From the NCBI GenBank assembly GCA_951799445.1, contig OX637295.1, positions 23,064,001-23,128,000 of the forward strand: a stretch of 64,000 bases of DNA. Direction: 5' to 3'. The notes below the pieces were generated by a model that worked only from the letters and a program-made list of their open reading frames with translations, was not told the origin of the DNA and did not search any database. Shown piece by piece: positions 14,112 to 25,152 of the stretch; the first letter of the stretch is position 1; every line of letters starts with the position of its first letter. Source of the DNA: Pseudisothecium myosuroides (Eukaryota > Streptophyta > Bryopsida > Hypnales > Lembophyllaceae). Both the position numbers and the translations under genes were made by a program.

Positions 14112-14408
14112 CAGTTTTTTTTTTCCAGTGATTTGGTACAAAATTGCACCAAATTTTATGGCCTGGCACCAATCCTATAGAAAAAAATGGTACTAAAAAG
14201 GTGAAAAATCGCAAGAAAACTTCAAATAAAAAATAAGTCTTGGATGAAATCGCTAGATTCTGGATGAAAACTGAATTATGGATATTTGATATGTGCTAAT
14301 ATGATATTTTCTATCCGATATGTGGATGAATGTTGAAATTTGGAGCACCACTATATCATTCAATATCGCCACTACGGCACTTCATTAAAAATGAAAAAAA
14401 ACACACTG
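14112..14408. mobile_element. hAT-type miniature element with 8-bp target duplication
   Basis: 297 bp flanked by AAGGTAGC at 14104-14111 and again at 14409-14416. The ends are CAGTTTTTTTT... and ...AAAAACACACTG, an imperfect inverted repeat starting CAGTG/CAGTT. An 8-bp target duplication plus CAGTG-type ends is the hAT signature. The corresponding site in copy B (25048-25064) has a doubled target but no element. No coding content. Confidence 0.8.
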
Positions 14409-14483
14409 AAGGTAGCCAAAGTTGATGTTTGTTTTGTCTTGAAGGTAGCATGTTGCACGAAATTCCCTAAACTAGGTACTGTA

Positions 14484-14720
14484 CAGTGTTTTTTTTCTGG
14501 CGATTTGGTGCAAAATTGCACCAAAAATTTTGACCTAGCACCAAGCCTGTAGGAAATTTTTAGTAAAATTTTGGATGAAATCGCCACATTATGAATGAAA
14601 ATAGAATTATAGATATGTTGTATCACATTTTCTATCCAGTACGTGGATGAATGTTGAAACTTCCAGCACCACCGTAACATTTAATATCGCCACTTCGCCA
14701 CTTCATGGAAAATGGTACTG
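14484..14720. mobile_element. second, shorter member of the same hAT-like family
   Basis: 237 bp starting CAGTGTTTTTTTTCTGGCG and ending near GGTACTG. Its interior aligns with the element at 14112-14408: GATTTGGTGCAAAATTGCACC, then GGATGAAATCGCCA, then GTGGATGAATGTTGAAA, then ATATCGCCACT. Its target duplication is unclear because GGTACTGTA occurs on both sides. Copy B lacks it. Confidence 0.65.
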
Positions 14721-14750
14721 TAGCATATTGCACTAAATTCCATAAACTAG

Positions 14751-15047
14751 TTCTGGGATCACTGGCCCTCTGACGTCGAGCACGACTGGAAGCTGCTCAA
14801 CTGTAAACTTGTACTGTACTGGGTTCACTCATTGCCAGCATCTTTAAGGAGCTTCAGCCCTTCATCTCTGCAACAAAAATTTCCTCACATCGACTCTTCT
14901 GTTTTCAAGACTCCTCGCTCGGTCCTGTGGAACTTGCCGATCAATGCAGCAGGAGGAGAACGAATCCGAATGATGTGCAAGCTGGGAAGTTCACTGGAGA
15001 CTGAACGGAGTTCTCTTACAATTGTCGAGGATGTGAAATCTTGTTAA
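14751..15047 (+). other. shared open frame, copy A (no start codon)
   Basis: A frame of 98 residues runs from just after a stop (TAG at 14748) to TAA. It contains DVEHDWKLLNCKL and FPHIDSSVFKTPRS. The copy B equivalent (26004-26312) is 102 residues. Its indels relative to A (+GQ, +I) are multiples of three and most substitutions are conservative, hinting at past coding constraint. No ATG precedes the conserved part and I recognise no family. It could be an internal exon or 5' part of a gene whose promoter was duplicated, or fortuitous. Confidence 0.35.
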
Positions 15048-15442
15048 CCCTAAAATTCGAGAGTGGTGCTGCGAAATTGGATCGATTGATGTTAGGCTGA
15101 GCTGGGGAAGGGATGAACTGCTCTGGAAAGCAATCCAAGGCGTTTCACAAGGGATTCCAGGGATCGTCGTCGCCCTGTGTTGTGTTTGAGAAGCTTTAGG
15201 TTTTCACCTGTTTTGGGCGAATTTCTGTTTTTGGTGAATTTCTGTTTTAGGTGAATTTCTTAGCCTCGAACTTCGACCGAAACAGAGAAGTTCTCATGAA
15301 CTCGTGAAGCTCTAGGGTTTAACCGCAGTGCCGTAGAGCGCGGGTGTCTCTTTTATTTGCAGGAAGTTCGATTGGCGCATTGCAGTTGGTGGATTGGCTC
15401 GGTGTTTTGGTGCAGTAGAAGGGACAGTGAGGGTGACTGAGG

Positions 15443-15530
15443 TTGGAGACGCGGGCGGACGCGCCGGCGATTGCGAAGCTGATTCAGGAGTTGGCGGAGT
15501 TCGAGGAGCTCTCGCACGCATGCTTACAGG
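15443..15530 (+). pseudogene. GNAT acetyltransferase N-terminal fragment
   Basis: About 29 codons that read as the N-terminal helix of a GCN5-related N-acetyltransferase of the spermidine/thialysine acetyltransferase type. The key stretch is TRADAPAIAKLIQELAEFEE, matching the family pattern of an acidic residue, then I-x-x-L-I-x-E-L-A-x-F/Y-E. It ends at a possible donor (CTTACAG/GTTGAG at 15530). The frame just upstream has stops and the rest of the acetyltransferase domain (acetyl-CoA loop) is absent from the downstream gene. It looks like an exon fragment captured or left behind, or a first exon joined to something unrelated. Confidence 0.5.
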
Positions 15531-15671
15531 TTGAGAGAGCATCGTTTGGGGTTGGAGGGGCGGAGTGGAGATTTCTTTACGCTGGCGAGGGTTTTGGGGG
15601 TTGGAGTTTCCGGGTTGCTGTTTCTAGGGTTTGGGGTGAGGTGGCGACGTTGGCAATCGTTGAAGGAAAGC

Positions 15672-18345
15672 ATGGACTGGCGCCAAAGATTGAAGTCAAT
15701 TGTCGAAGACCCCGCTCTGAAGGGGAAGATCATTTATAAGTTGGCACGAGAAACCGCAGAGTTTCGGGATGAGCTATTTGCTGATGATGACGATGATGTT
15801 GTGCGAGCTTCTCTTTTGGCCCTCATCGAACCCGCTGCTGGTGGTATGTTTTCTAACTTTCCTATTAAGGGCATTGATAGCTACATGTACCTTGGAATGG
15901 GGTTAAGGTACTGCTACATTACCTATTTTGAAGAAGTTTTACATCTTTCACAACACTCACATCTAAGGTTCTCCAGATTTTGCTCAGTATCAGCAGTTAT
16001 TGCTCCCCAGAATTAGGGTTGGCATAGGTCTACCACCTCGTATGAATTCTCCTCTATTTGTATTGTTTCACTGATATTTAGGTCTTCGTGCCAGGTCTTG
16101 GTCCCGGTCTTGGTCCCTTCTCAATTGTGCCTTGGTAATCGTAACCGCGTTGGCACAGCTGGTTCCTGATGCTCTTGCAAATGTGTGTCATGGTATGTTT
16201 GCTTTTGTGCGTGATTTGTGTAAAAAGTTTGGCATATTATTTTTGGAGTATGAGAAGCGCCATGGCCCAAACCCTGAAATGGGATGCTTGTGTATCTCAT
16301 CCCAGGTTCCTGGCTGATTTGTCCTTGATCCAGCTGATGTAGCACTTGTTTCTTTCTCTTGAAATGCCAATGAAATGCGTTAGGATTTGCTGGGAACTAT
16401 GACTGTAATTTTGAAATGTTTAGGACTATACTGAGATGTCAACGAGGTTGTTTATGAAGGGCTACAAGTATGAGCACTGTTGTTGGAGCCCCCCAGATTA
16501 GATGGTTGTTGGTAATTTATGTGAGTTAACCGAAACCGCCTTGTCTGCAGAACCGCCTGTCACGGTGGAAACCATAAAGAAACTACTCGAAGATGCAGTG
16601 AAGGAACACTGGCGTGATAGCGCGGTCCAAAATCTGTCGATGAGTTCAATTTCCACCACGCTAGCGAACGACGTTTTGACAATGGCAGGCTTCTCTATAA
16701 TTGATGCTTCAGCAACAGAGCCTCCTGAGGAAGTACCCGTTTCGAGTGAGTGGGAATTTGATATGGGAAAATATGCCAGCGAAGAGGATTGTTATGGACC
16801 GTTTTTCAATCACATGGTGAACTATTTGAATACAGTACGCGAAGTGGAAATTCGAAAAGATCCACCATATCCTCGTGGAGTTGGTTGCTGTAGACTACTA
16901 GATGTGCACAAGCAGAGCAAGGTGCTGGAGTTGGAAGCTGAATTGGGTGATCGAACGTTGAAGATAACGGGCAATTTGGATGCAGTCTTTGTTCCTCCGA
17001 GATGTGGTGCCTGGCAGTATAAGCAGTCTTTGCTTGGGGGTGTTAAAGTGAAGCATTCCGCCGCACACAAAGAACTATATAAGCACGGACCTCCTGCAAA
17101 AACTAGTGGGAAGAACAGTCCGCTCCCCGTTCTCCCTACCGGTCGATCTGCTGTCCCTGTCCCAGGGCAGGCTTTGATGGAGGCTTTGGCAGTGTATGCT
17201 CACTCTGATTTCCCAAGCGGCATCTTTTTGCTCACCTCCTACGATGAGAACGTTGTAGTGCAGTTGGAGGATAGGAACATGTACTGTTGGGCAGAGTTGA
17301 ATTTTGCGCAGGCTATGGCCAAGATTGCAGCATTCCTGAAGGATGAATCTGTACAAGATATCTTGGTTAATCTTGAGAAACCATCTAATCGTCGGGAGGG
17401 ACCGCCTATTAGCGAGAGTAAGATATCTGTCGAAAGAAACTGAAAATTGAAGGGCTTGGAAATGAGGAATTCTTGGAGCAGGTGGATGCTGTTCGCAGTG
17501 CTGCTGGAAATAAGCAGGAGATGGTATCAGATCTATTTCAGCTCATGGAATCCTGGAGGTATCGCACGACTGAAGCTTGCGGAAGTGCAGGCCCACTTAG
17601 CTATTTCTCATGACTTCGAACAAAATGGACTCTCAAATCAGATGGCTCGTTCCTGTTTCAGGGATTGTTTCCAGTGAAGAGCTCAAGTTCATGACCATAT
17701 TTGCAATGAAACACGTTTCTATACGTTTTGAAACGGCAAATGGACCGTAGGGTTTCATCCGCTCACTGCCGCTCATTGCAGTTCCATTTTTTCTCTTCCT
17801 CGATAACGACGCACGGTTAGCACCGGACTTTTCCTTGGTTTGTTCCGCTCATCACTTTCATTTCTTCGCTTTGTTCATAAGAACGCACGGTTAGCAGGTT
17901 GTTGTGTGCACTGGAGTTTTCCTCAGTCCCCGTGGATCGTGTGATTGGGAAACTCTAACGGCGACGTTGTGCAGGTGATGTTCACACCTGCTCTGGTTGT
18001 TTGTCGCATTGGTTTATCAAAAACATTTGCAAGCGGGTTGCGGTGTGTACGAAGTTTATGATTTTATATTCTGTCGGTGTTCGTTTTCTAGGATTCAGTA
18101 TTCATTTTTGTCATCTCATGTTGGGCCTTCCGCTTTCATTTTATATGAAAGTGACGTGCATCAGTTTTTTCCTTTCTTTTATTGCTCACTTTGCCACACA
18201 CTTCTGATGCTCTTCCTATGCCCTGCAGATCGAGGTGAGATGGTGGAGGTGTTACACAGCTTCGAAACGTCCCTGTCAAAATGTTCCAAGTTTCATTGGA
18301 GACCAGGGGAACTCAAATGATCTGCCAAATTCTGCGACAGTCTAG
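15672..18345 (+). CDS. unrecognised multi-exon gene, frames partly disrupted
   Basis: Coding-quality sequence I cannot assign. Exon 1 from the ATG at 15672 begins MDWRQRLKSIVEDPALKGK, with an acidic run DDDDD. Possible exon 2 is 16082-16134. The main block is 16502-17443 (about 313 residues), with the segment EWEFDMGKYASEEDCYGPFF, a GNLDAVF strand followed by GGVKVK, and a helix QALMEALAVY. That order faintly recalls PD-(D/E)XK-like nuclease folds but proves nothing. Protein-like sequence then continues in a shifted frame at 17433-17610 (LGNEEFLEQVDAVRSAAGNK), in a third frame around 17613-17750, and in a likely last exon 18229-18345. The frame changes cannot be explained by a sensible intron, so either the gene is decaying or bases are wrong. 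The upstream DNA is duplication copy A. Confidence 0.5.
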
Positions 18346-18672
18346 AATCTGAGTGAATGTAAAATGATTGCCCCAGTTGTTGCAAGTTCAATAATATTTC
18401 TAGTTTGACACGTGATTTCGATTGCAAACATGGGCACGACAAAGCTGTAGAACATGGATGCTTGCTGTAGGAATTACTTGATGTAAGATTAAGGGTTTAG
18501 GGTTTAGAGTTACAAGGGCATCGTATGGTGTTTATACTTTTGACCTGCCTCTCTATTTTTGATGATGCCGAGTTTGGAGGTGTGTTTGGAATGTCATACA
18601 AATGTATAGATTTGGAGATATAATCATATAAAATTTGGAAATTGATGCCATTCACATTGTGGTAATTAAATG
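18346..18672. other. short intergenic spacer with telomere-like motif
   Basis: A 3' flank with an AAGGGTTTAGGGTTTAGAG motif near 18490 (about two plant telomere-type heptamers). Such short stretches are common as telo-boxes and do not indicate a telomere. Nothing else noted before duplication copy B begins. Confidence 0.4.
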
Positions 18673-19321
18673 TGGTTTTAGATAAGTTTGTTTGTTTCTA
18701 GGTGATCCGACCTTATGTATTTAAAATTCTAGCTTATACACTACTATAGAATCAAATATTGTAAATACATGTTTGGATTGGATCCTTGTAACACATCCAA
18801 AAATAAGTGATCTAATAATTTCAAAGTCTCAATTTTCAATTTAGCGAGATAGGTCTTGGAATCAATTATCAATTTATTATTTGAAATGAAAATATTTATT
18901 TTCTTGCACATGAAATGTACTTTAACCCCTAAAAGGACCATCATGCATTTTTTTTGGCAACATAGCAATCAGTTTGGGCAAACTTGGTGTAAATGGGGAT
19001 TTGCATATCTTAGGCTAAATTTTTTGTAGAAGTGTGGGGACAACTAATATCTTTCATATGCACTAAATTTCATGACAATTGGAAATATGAGTCAAAAGTT
19101 ATGGCATGATATGTTACTTTTTTTGTAAGTGGGCAGATTGGGTAGAAAAGGAAAAATCACTTTTTTCAAAAACAAAAATTTGAAATTGGTTTTCTAGTAT
19201 TATATACACGTGGAAAGCTTTGAATCATTCCATTTTGGTCAATGAGATGAAAGTTATGAGGAGTTTTTGTTTGCGGGCATTTATGGAGTCTCTACTCTAA
19301 AATAAACTTTGAAGTCCTTTA

Positions 19322-19714
19322 AGGTACCCCCCCTAACCGACCGAATAAGGAATTTCAACATGATCTAAAGTAGTGAAGGCAAAACAAATATTTTTCAGAG
19401 GTACATAAATTGAAAAGACACATATTGCAAAAAATTTGGTAATTTTATTGCTTAAATTGAAATTACTATGAATTTTGAAAGGCAAAAAGTGTGTTGGACC
19501 CATGGCCAATATATAGACTCTTCCAATTCCAATCATTTAATAACTTTTTACCTAATCATTATTTTCCACTTTTTTTTTCACAACTTGGGACATGTGTCAT
19601 GTATTTATTAGTTCCAACCTTGAAAATGAAAAAAAAACGCATTCTAAGCGTGGTCAGAAATACGTGCGCCTATAGGTCGGAAATGGATCAATGGTCGGGA
19701 ATGGGGGGGTACCT
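19322..19714. mobile_element. miniature element with C/G-tract ends and TA duplication
   Basis: 393 bp with inverted ends AGGTACCCCCCC... and ...GGGGGGGTACCT. It is flanked by TA at 19320-19321 and 19715-19716. Copy A has the uninterrupted site (CCTTTATCTT around 10300), so the 2-bp TA duplication is directly visible. TA targeting fits Tc1/mariner-type miniature elements, although the termini are not the usual Stowaway ones. Confidence 0.85.
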
Positions 19715-20109
19715 TATCTTACTCAATTTTCAATATTTTTTGAAAAAAATAAATCATAGGATGTAGATTGTTTATTACAACATTGCAACCATTGGAATTG
19801 GCATTTTTCAATTCTACAACTAAATTCTTAACAATTTTGTATTCTAAATCGTTCTCTACTTCTTTCTACTTACTATTTTTTTCTTATATGGTGTACAAAT
19901 CCAAATGATGTGAAATCTTTCAAGCATGTAGCCAACTTGTCTAAAAAAAAGAATCCAAAGAAGCACCACCATTTTGGACATTTTTTCATAGAAAAGTAAG
20001 CTTGTGAAGGGTCGGAAAAAAGGATTTCAATAAATTTGAATGCTTATATCTTGCAATCCATGCAGTGGAAATTTCTAAAGTTTTTACCACATGTTTTCAA
20101 GTCAGCATA

Positions 20110-20435
20110 CCGTACACATAGGTCAATTTCGTAAATAACTCGAGAAAATTTGAAAAATGCCAAAAATTTAGAAAATTGTACAACTATTTCTGAGAATCTG
20201 AAAAATTTCATTGTTGCTAATTTTGAATATCCAAAAATTATTCTTGAGAAAATTTAGAAAAAAAAAACACATTCATGCATCAATAGAAAGTATCAATCCA
20301 AAATTAGGAGCGTTAAAAAATTAAAAACAACAAAGTGTCGAAAGTCAAGAAATCTAAATGAAGGTGCCGAATTGTTGAATTAGAAAAAGTAAACACTTTC
20401 GTTAGGAAAGTGCCCAAATTGCCCTATGCGTACGG
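20110..20435. mobile_element. miniature element CCGTAC...GTACGG with TA duplication
   Basis: 326 bp with about 20-bp inverted ends (CCGTACACATAGGTCAATTT against CCGTACGCATAGGGCAATTT for the reverse complement of the right end, 18 of 20 identical). Flanked by TA at 20108-20109 and 20436-20437. Copy A shows the empty site CAGCATACTATAAG at about 10722. No coding. Confidence 0.88.
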
Positions 20436-21084
20436 TACTATAAGATCCTACGGTTACATGTGTCAAAAAAAGTTTTTTTCTAAACTTTAGTGGTTGTACT
20501 AAAAATGGCAATTTTTGAGTGTTTTTGGTGAAAACGTAGACATGGAACTTTAGGGGTTAATATACACATGCAAGTAAAAGATAGCTGTGATTATTGTTAA
20601 AGCTATTAAAACTGCAAATAGTGACAATAACTATTAATGCCAATTTGTATATAGAATTTATATATGTAGAAAGGAACTTTATTTACAGAATATAATGTTG
20701 AAGAATGACTAGGAGGGATTCAGAAGAGTTCAAAAGATCCCATTTGTGCATTCACACCTTGATTGTGATCTTTCAAGTTTTTCACGATCTTTAAATTCTT
20801 TATCTATAATGTTTGTCTATCATGATGTCTATTCATGTTTTTCTAACCATTTTCACATGTTTTTATATGCAAAAAATTAAAATATGAACATCAAAGACTT
20901 TTCACAGCCTAACGGAAGCCATTTAGAATTCATGGCATAAGTGAATACGTACAGGGTTCGATTCTCTGTACCACCACCAGCTTTCACCGGAAGTAAAACA
21001 ATCAACCTCCAATTTGAGAAATTGCAAGAGTGAATGCTTTGCCGCTAGTGAACGCCGATGGCCAACATTTTTATAGATATACTC

Positions 21085-22020
21085 TTAACCCCTAAAGGAC
21101 CATTGTCCCTACGGGGGACAAATGCGTTTTCGGGCAGGTACCTACGGGCTGAAATTTTCTCTTGATTTTTTGAAACTTTTTTTGGAGGTAGAAAAATTGA
21201 TTAGCTTCAAGGGAATATAATTTTTTTCACAATCGGTGCCCGGGAAAAAAAGTTATGACCAAATAAGCTCAAAACAGGCTACGGGGGGCAGCTCGGGCAG
21301 CAAAAAAAAAATGGACAAAAATTTGAATTTTTTTTTTAATATTTTTTTCTCATAGGTTATATTTTTGGCTATCTGGAAAGCTTTGATTCATTTCATTTGA
21401 CTTTGTTATGAGGAAGTTATGGACATTCTTGTTTTTCGGGCAGTTAGAGCATCTTCTTGAAAAAAATAACTTTAGGATTCATTTCTGAATGCAATTTTTC
21501 AAATTTTTCAAATTTTTTTTTTGCATGGTCTGATTTACTTGTTAGAACAATCCCACCATTAGGATTAGTGCATTTTAATTCCATCTAAAATATATGAATA
21601 TTTTAGATTTTCCTTCTATCTCGTACCTACATCTACTTAACAATTTTTTTAAGAATGATAATTAAATTTTTTTTGAATTTTTTTTTTCCTAGACTCTCAA
21701 CTCAATTCTCCACTACAATCATTAAAAGCTCAAAACTCTGTAGTGAAAAAATTTTAAGTTAAAAATGTTCAAAGTCAAAAAATCCAGTCCCGCAATGTGC
21801 TGAAAAACTTGTTTTTTCCACTTTAAACACAGATATCTTGCAATCTATGCGGTCAAAAATTCTGAAATTTTTTCCACACTTTTTTATACTACTTAGGTGT
21901 AAGATCCTACGGTTAGATGTGAAAAAAATATAATTTAAATTTTTTTTAACTCTTTGCTACAGAAATGGCAGTTTTCAGTGTTTTTTGGCAGAAAAAAGGC
22001 CTCGGTCCTTTAGGGGTTAA
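21085..22020. mobile_element. TTAA-CCCC element, complete with perfect 17-bp ends
   Basis: 936 bp. The left end TTAACCCCTAAAGGACC and right end GGTCCTTTAGGGGTTAA are exact reverse complements. If TTAA is the target duplication, the element itself starts CCCCTAAAGG, in line with piggyBac-type termini (TTAA target, C-rich ends). The interior is AT-rich and non-coding and shares the GATATCTTGCAATCT / GTAAGATCCTACGGTTAGATG modules with the end at 530-729. Confidence 0.85.
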
Positions 22021-25000
22021 AAGGCATTTGTACAATAAAAAGATCTCATATTACATTCTAATGGTCAAATTTATGTTGACAAATGTAGACTTTGGATAGG
22101 GATCTTAACAAAAATGGTGTCATAATGATTTAATTAATTTACTATGTAATGTAGAAGATTGATTAAAATAAAATAATATAAACATGACAAATGTAGATAA
22201 TATAAATATAATAAATTTGATATGCATACACAAGACATTTTTATATTGTAATTGTCTTATATTTAACACCATGACTACTACATTCCTAGGCAAGTACAGA
22301 ATATGGCCACCCAATTCTTGAACAAAGATTTTATAAAGATAAATACACTTTTGTGCACATTGTGCATTTATTTAAATTATTAATAATAAAATCAAATTTA
22401 TAATTATATAGCATTTCCATGAGAAATGAAATGAAATAAAATAGGTCTACATATAAACTATATATTAACTAAAAATCTAGACTTTAGTATTAATCTTTAT
22501 GAAAAATTAAACTATAGTTTGCAAAGATTGATTTTCTTTATAGATTTTGAATTTTAAAACACCCTATTTTTATATTAATTTTTCCAATTTCCATCCAAAC
22601 TTTGATTGTAAAAATTGTCAACATTTGATTTTAGATTTCAAAACTCAATAAGTTCCTCAAGTCCAAAATAATATTTTGGATTTTATATTTTTTAAATCCA
22701 TAAAATAATATTTTAAAATAGAAAAAAAAATTAAAAAAAAATTAAAATAAAAAATAAAAAATATATTAATTCAAAATATTCAAAAAGGTCTGAAAATTTT
22801 CAAAATTTCTTATTTTCATATTTTTAAATGTATAAAAAATTTATTGCTCAAAAGTATGTCAAAAACCCTTACTTCATGAAATTTAAGGAATAATTTTGCA
22901 AGTGAGACATGTAGTGTTTTGAAAGAAACTAATGTATTGGAAATGTCTATACATGAATTTTTTGAATGACTGTATGAATTTTTTAAATGACTATTCAAGA
23001 TTAATATTCTAAAACCATCTAAAATTTATTTAATACAAAGACTAATTTTTTATATTTGTTCATGATCTTTTAAAATTTTCAAAAGTGCCACCTCTTGTAT
23101 ACCAAGACACAAAATGTATATCACCCTATTGTATAGTACATTCGCTCCATGCGGCTTCAAAGTCTTTTTACAATTGTCAAGATATTATAGTTGGATGCTT
23201 GAACAATAAATTTACAAATTATAATTTTAAATATATTTGTAGATTAATTTGTTTTCACCTTATTTTTAGACCCCTGTGCATCATAGGGAGAACAACGTAA
23301 GCGAGGAGTTTTTTTGCTGGATTTAGAAAATCTGGAATAATTTGAAAAAGTACTTGGTTGTCGAAGTTTTCACGGTTGAGATTTGAAGCCAGCTTACTAA
23401 GGAGTGCAAATCTGCAAATTACATCTATTCATGTGTGAAAATGATAAGGAGTTATTTTTGGGTGACTACACTAACTAATTCTACTAATGAATGTGAGACT
23501 AATTTACCCAAAGTCAGACTATTTGAAAAGTAATTAAATCAATATATGTTGAAATATTCTTCTATTATACTAATTTCTATAAATATAAACTTTTGTAATG
23601 AAGCTAATTTTGAGAAGCGACAATAATTCAAATAGGCAATTGGCATTGACAATTATTAGTGAGAACCTAAAAGTAATGAAAAAATAACCGCTTTGAATTT
23701 TGAAAGTACATGATGACAATCAATCAAAATTTTAAGAAATCTTATAAATAGAGTATTAAAAAGCAACTTGACTACGAGAGAGCTTTGAGCTTGTAGCAAT
23801 GGCTTATTTTTTGAGTGAGATAGCTACTCAAACTTCTTCTAGGTTGCTTCTTGAATAGCTTCTATTGATCCACTGAAGTCTCCTCGACTTTGATCAAAAC
23901 TTTCCAAACATCTAGTAAAGTAAAGGATAGAGTGACTAAATTTAGGATGGACAATGATTTCAAGAACCATTGCTGAACACTCTGAGATTGAGGGTCAAAA
24001 GAATGTTGTAAAGAACCTATTTCTTATCATCCACATTTGAAGACTGTTTGACCCTTAGCCGTACAAGGATGTGGATGCTCCAAGGTCGGCATACCCAATA
24101 TGAACCCTCAACCCAATTGCCTAACATCTCCACCTCGCATACATTTTACGAACTCACTAGTAGGAGCGTCCTTTGAGGAGGAGGCTCACACTTGCCTCCC
24201 ATAATGCCAAGTCCAGTTTCCAAGATAGATTTGTCACCATTCCATTGGATAGTTAGAAAATCATTATAGCTCATAACACAACCCTTCTTTCTACACCCTT
24301 AGATTTGTGTAATATACAAATACAAATATTGGTGATGAACTAAGGTAGTCTGCTCTAAAAGCGAGCGGCCTTGTCAAATCTACCCTATATTTAGGTCTAA
24401 ATGGATATTAGGTGGTCCTTAAATGGACCTTTCAAGCCATTGAGAGAATCGAGAGAAAAACATTATTTATTGCAAGAGCCAATCATTGGCCTTCAAGTAC
24501 TCAAATCACTTTAGAAGTTGCAATGAAGTGGTCGGATTTTGGAAGACCTAGGGTCACAAATAGGTGCCTTCAACAGTTTAAAAAAAAATTCATAAGTAAT
24601 TCAAAAATGATTTAAAAAATATGAAACCACTTGTGTTCCATTCCACATCCATTTTTCTTTCTCTGAAAAATGATCCAAAAATATTTCTATTCATGAAACC
24701 TGTGAAAAAGGCAGACCAGCCCTTAAATGGTCGCTTTTAGAGCATACTAGACTACCTTAGTTCTGGGATCACTGGCCCTCTGCAACGTTCACAAAACTGG
24801 CTAAAATTTGCTCCATCGCTACTTAAAATTTTCAGTAGCTAAAAGTATATTGGAGAAAATACTTGAAAAAAAAAATATTTTAGCCAAGATTGCAACAACC
24901 AATAGAATTTGATAGTCAATTTGTTACTTCCTCTACATTGGAATTAGCATCTATTTAGTCAGTTTTAGATTATAGTACTCCTAATCATCCTTTACAACTT

Positions 25001-25047
25001 GCAAAATCCTTTCTTTTCTATTTTTTTTAATGCCACTTACTACTCTC

Positions 25048-25064
25048 AAGGTAGGTTAGGTAGC
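25048..25064. other. probable hAT excision footprint in copy B
   Basis: Copy B reads AAGGTAGGTTAGGTAGC where copy A has AAGGTAGC-element-AAGGTAGC. Both target copies remain in B. The junction bases C and A are replaced by their complements G and T, plus one extra T, the kind of scar left by hairpin-mediated hAT excision. Confidence 0.65.
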
Positions 25065-25152
25065 CAAAGTTGATGTTTGTTTGTCTTGAAGGTAGCATGT
25101 TGCATTAAATTCCCTAAACTAGGTAGCACACTGCACTAAATTCCATAAACTA

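Larger units (their letters stand above)
9642..15263 (+). repeat. large segmental duplication, copy A
   Basis: Collinear with 18673-26494 (copy B), same orientation. It is near-identical over long runs, interrupted by insertions and deletions private to one copy. Homology starts at TGGTTTTAGATAAG and ends at GTGAATTTCTTAG. Copy A is about 5.6 kb. It contains an old TTAA-type element (9891-10840), two hAT-like miniature elements (14112-14408 and 14484-14720) and an open frame at 14751-15047. It lacks the 1.6 kb carried by copy B at about 21059-22648. Confidence 0.93.
18922..20560 (+). mobile_element. TTAA-CCCC element, copy B, carrying two nested elements
   Basis: Starts TTAACCCCTAAAAGGACC and ends CTTTAGGGGTTAA. 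Without the two nested insertions (393 and 326 bp, each plus 2 bp) it would be about 916 bp, matching the 950 bp of the copy A element apart from small indels. No transposase frame is present. Confidence 0.8.

Noticed and set aside
18485..18515. Telomere-like AAGGGTTTAGGGTTTAG
   Set aside because: Only about two heptamers; too short for an interstitial telomere.
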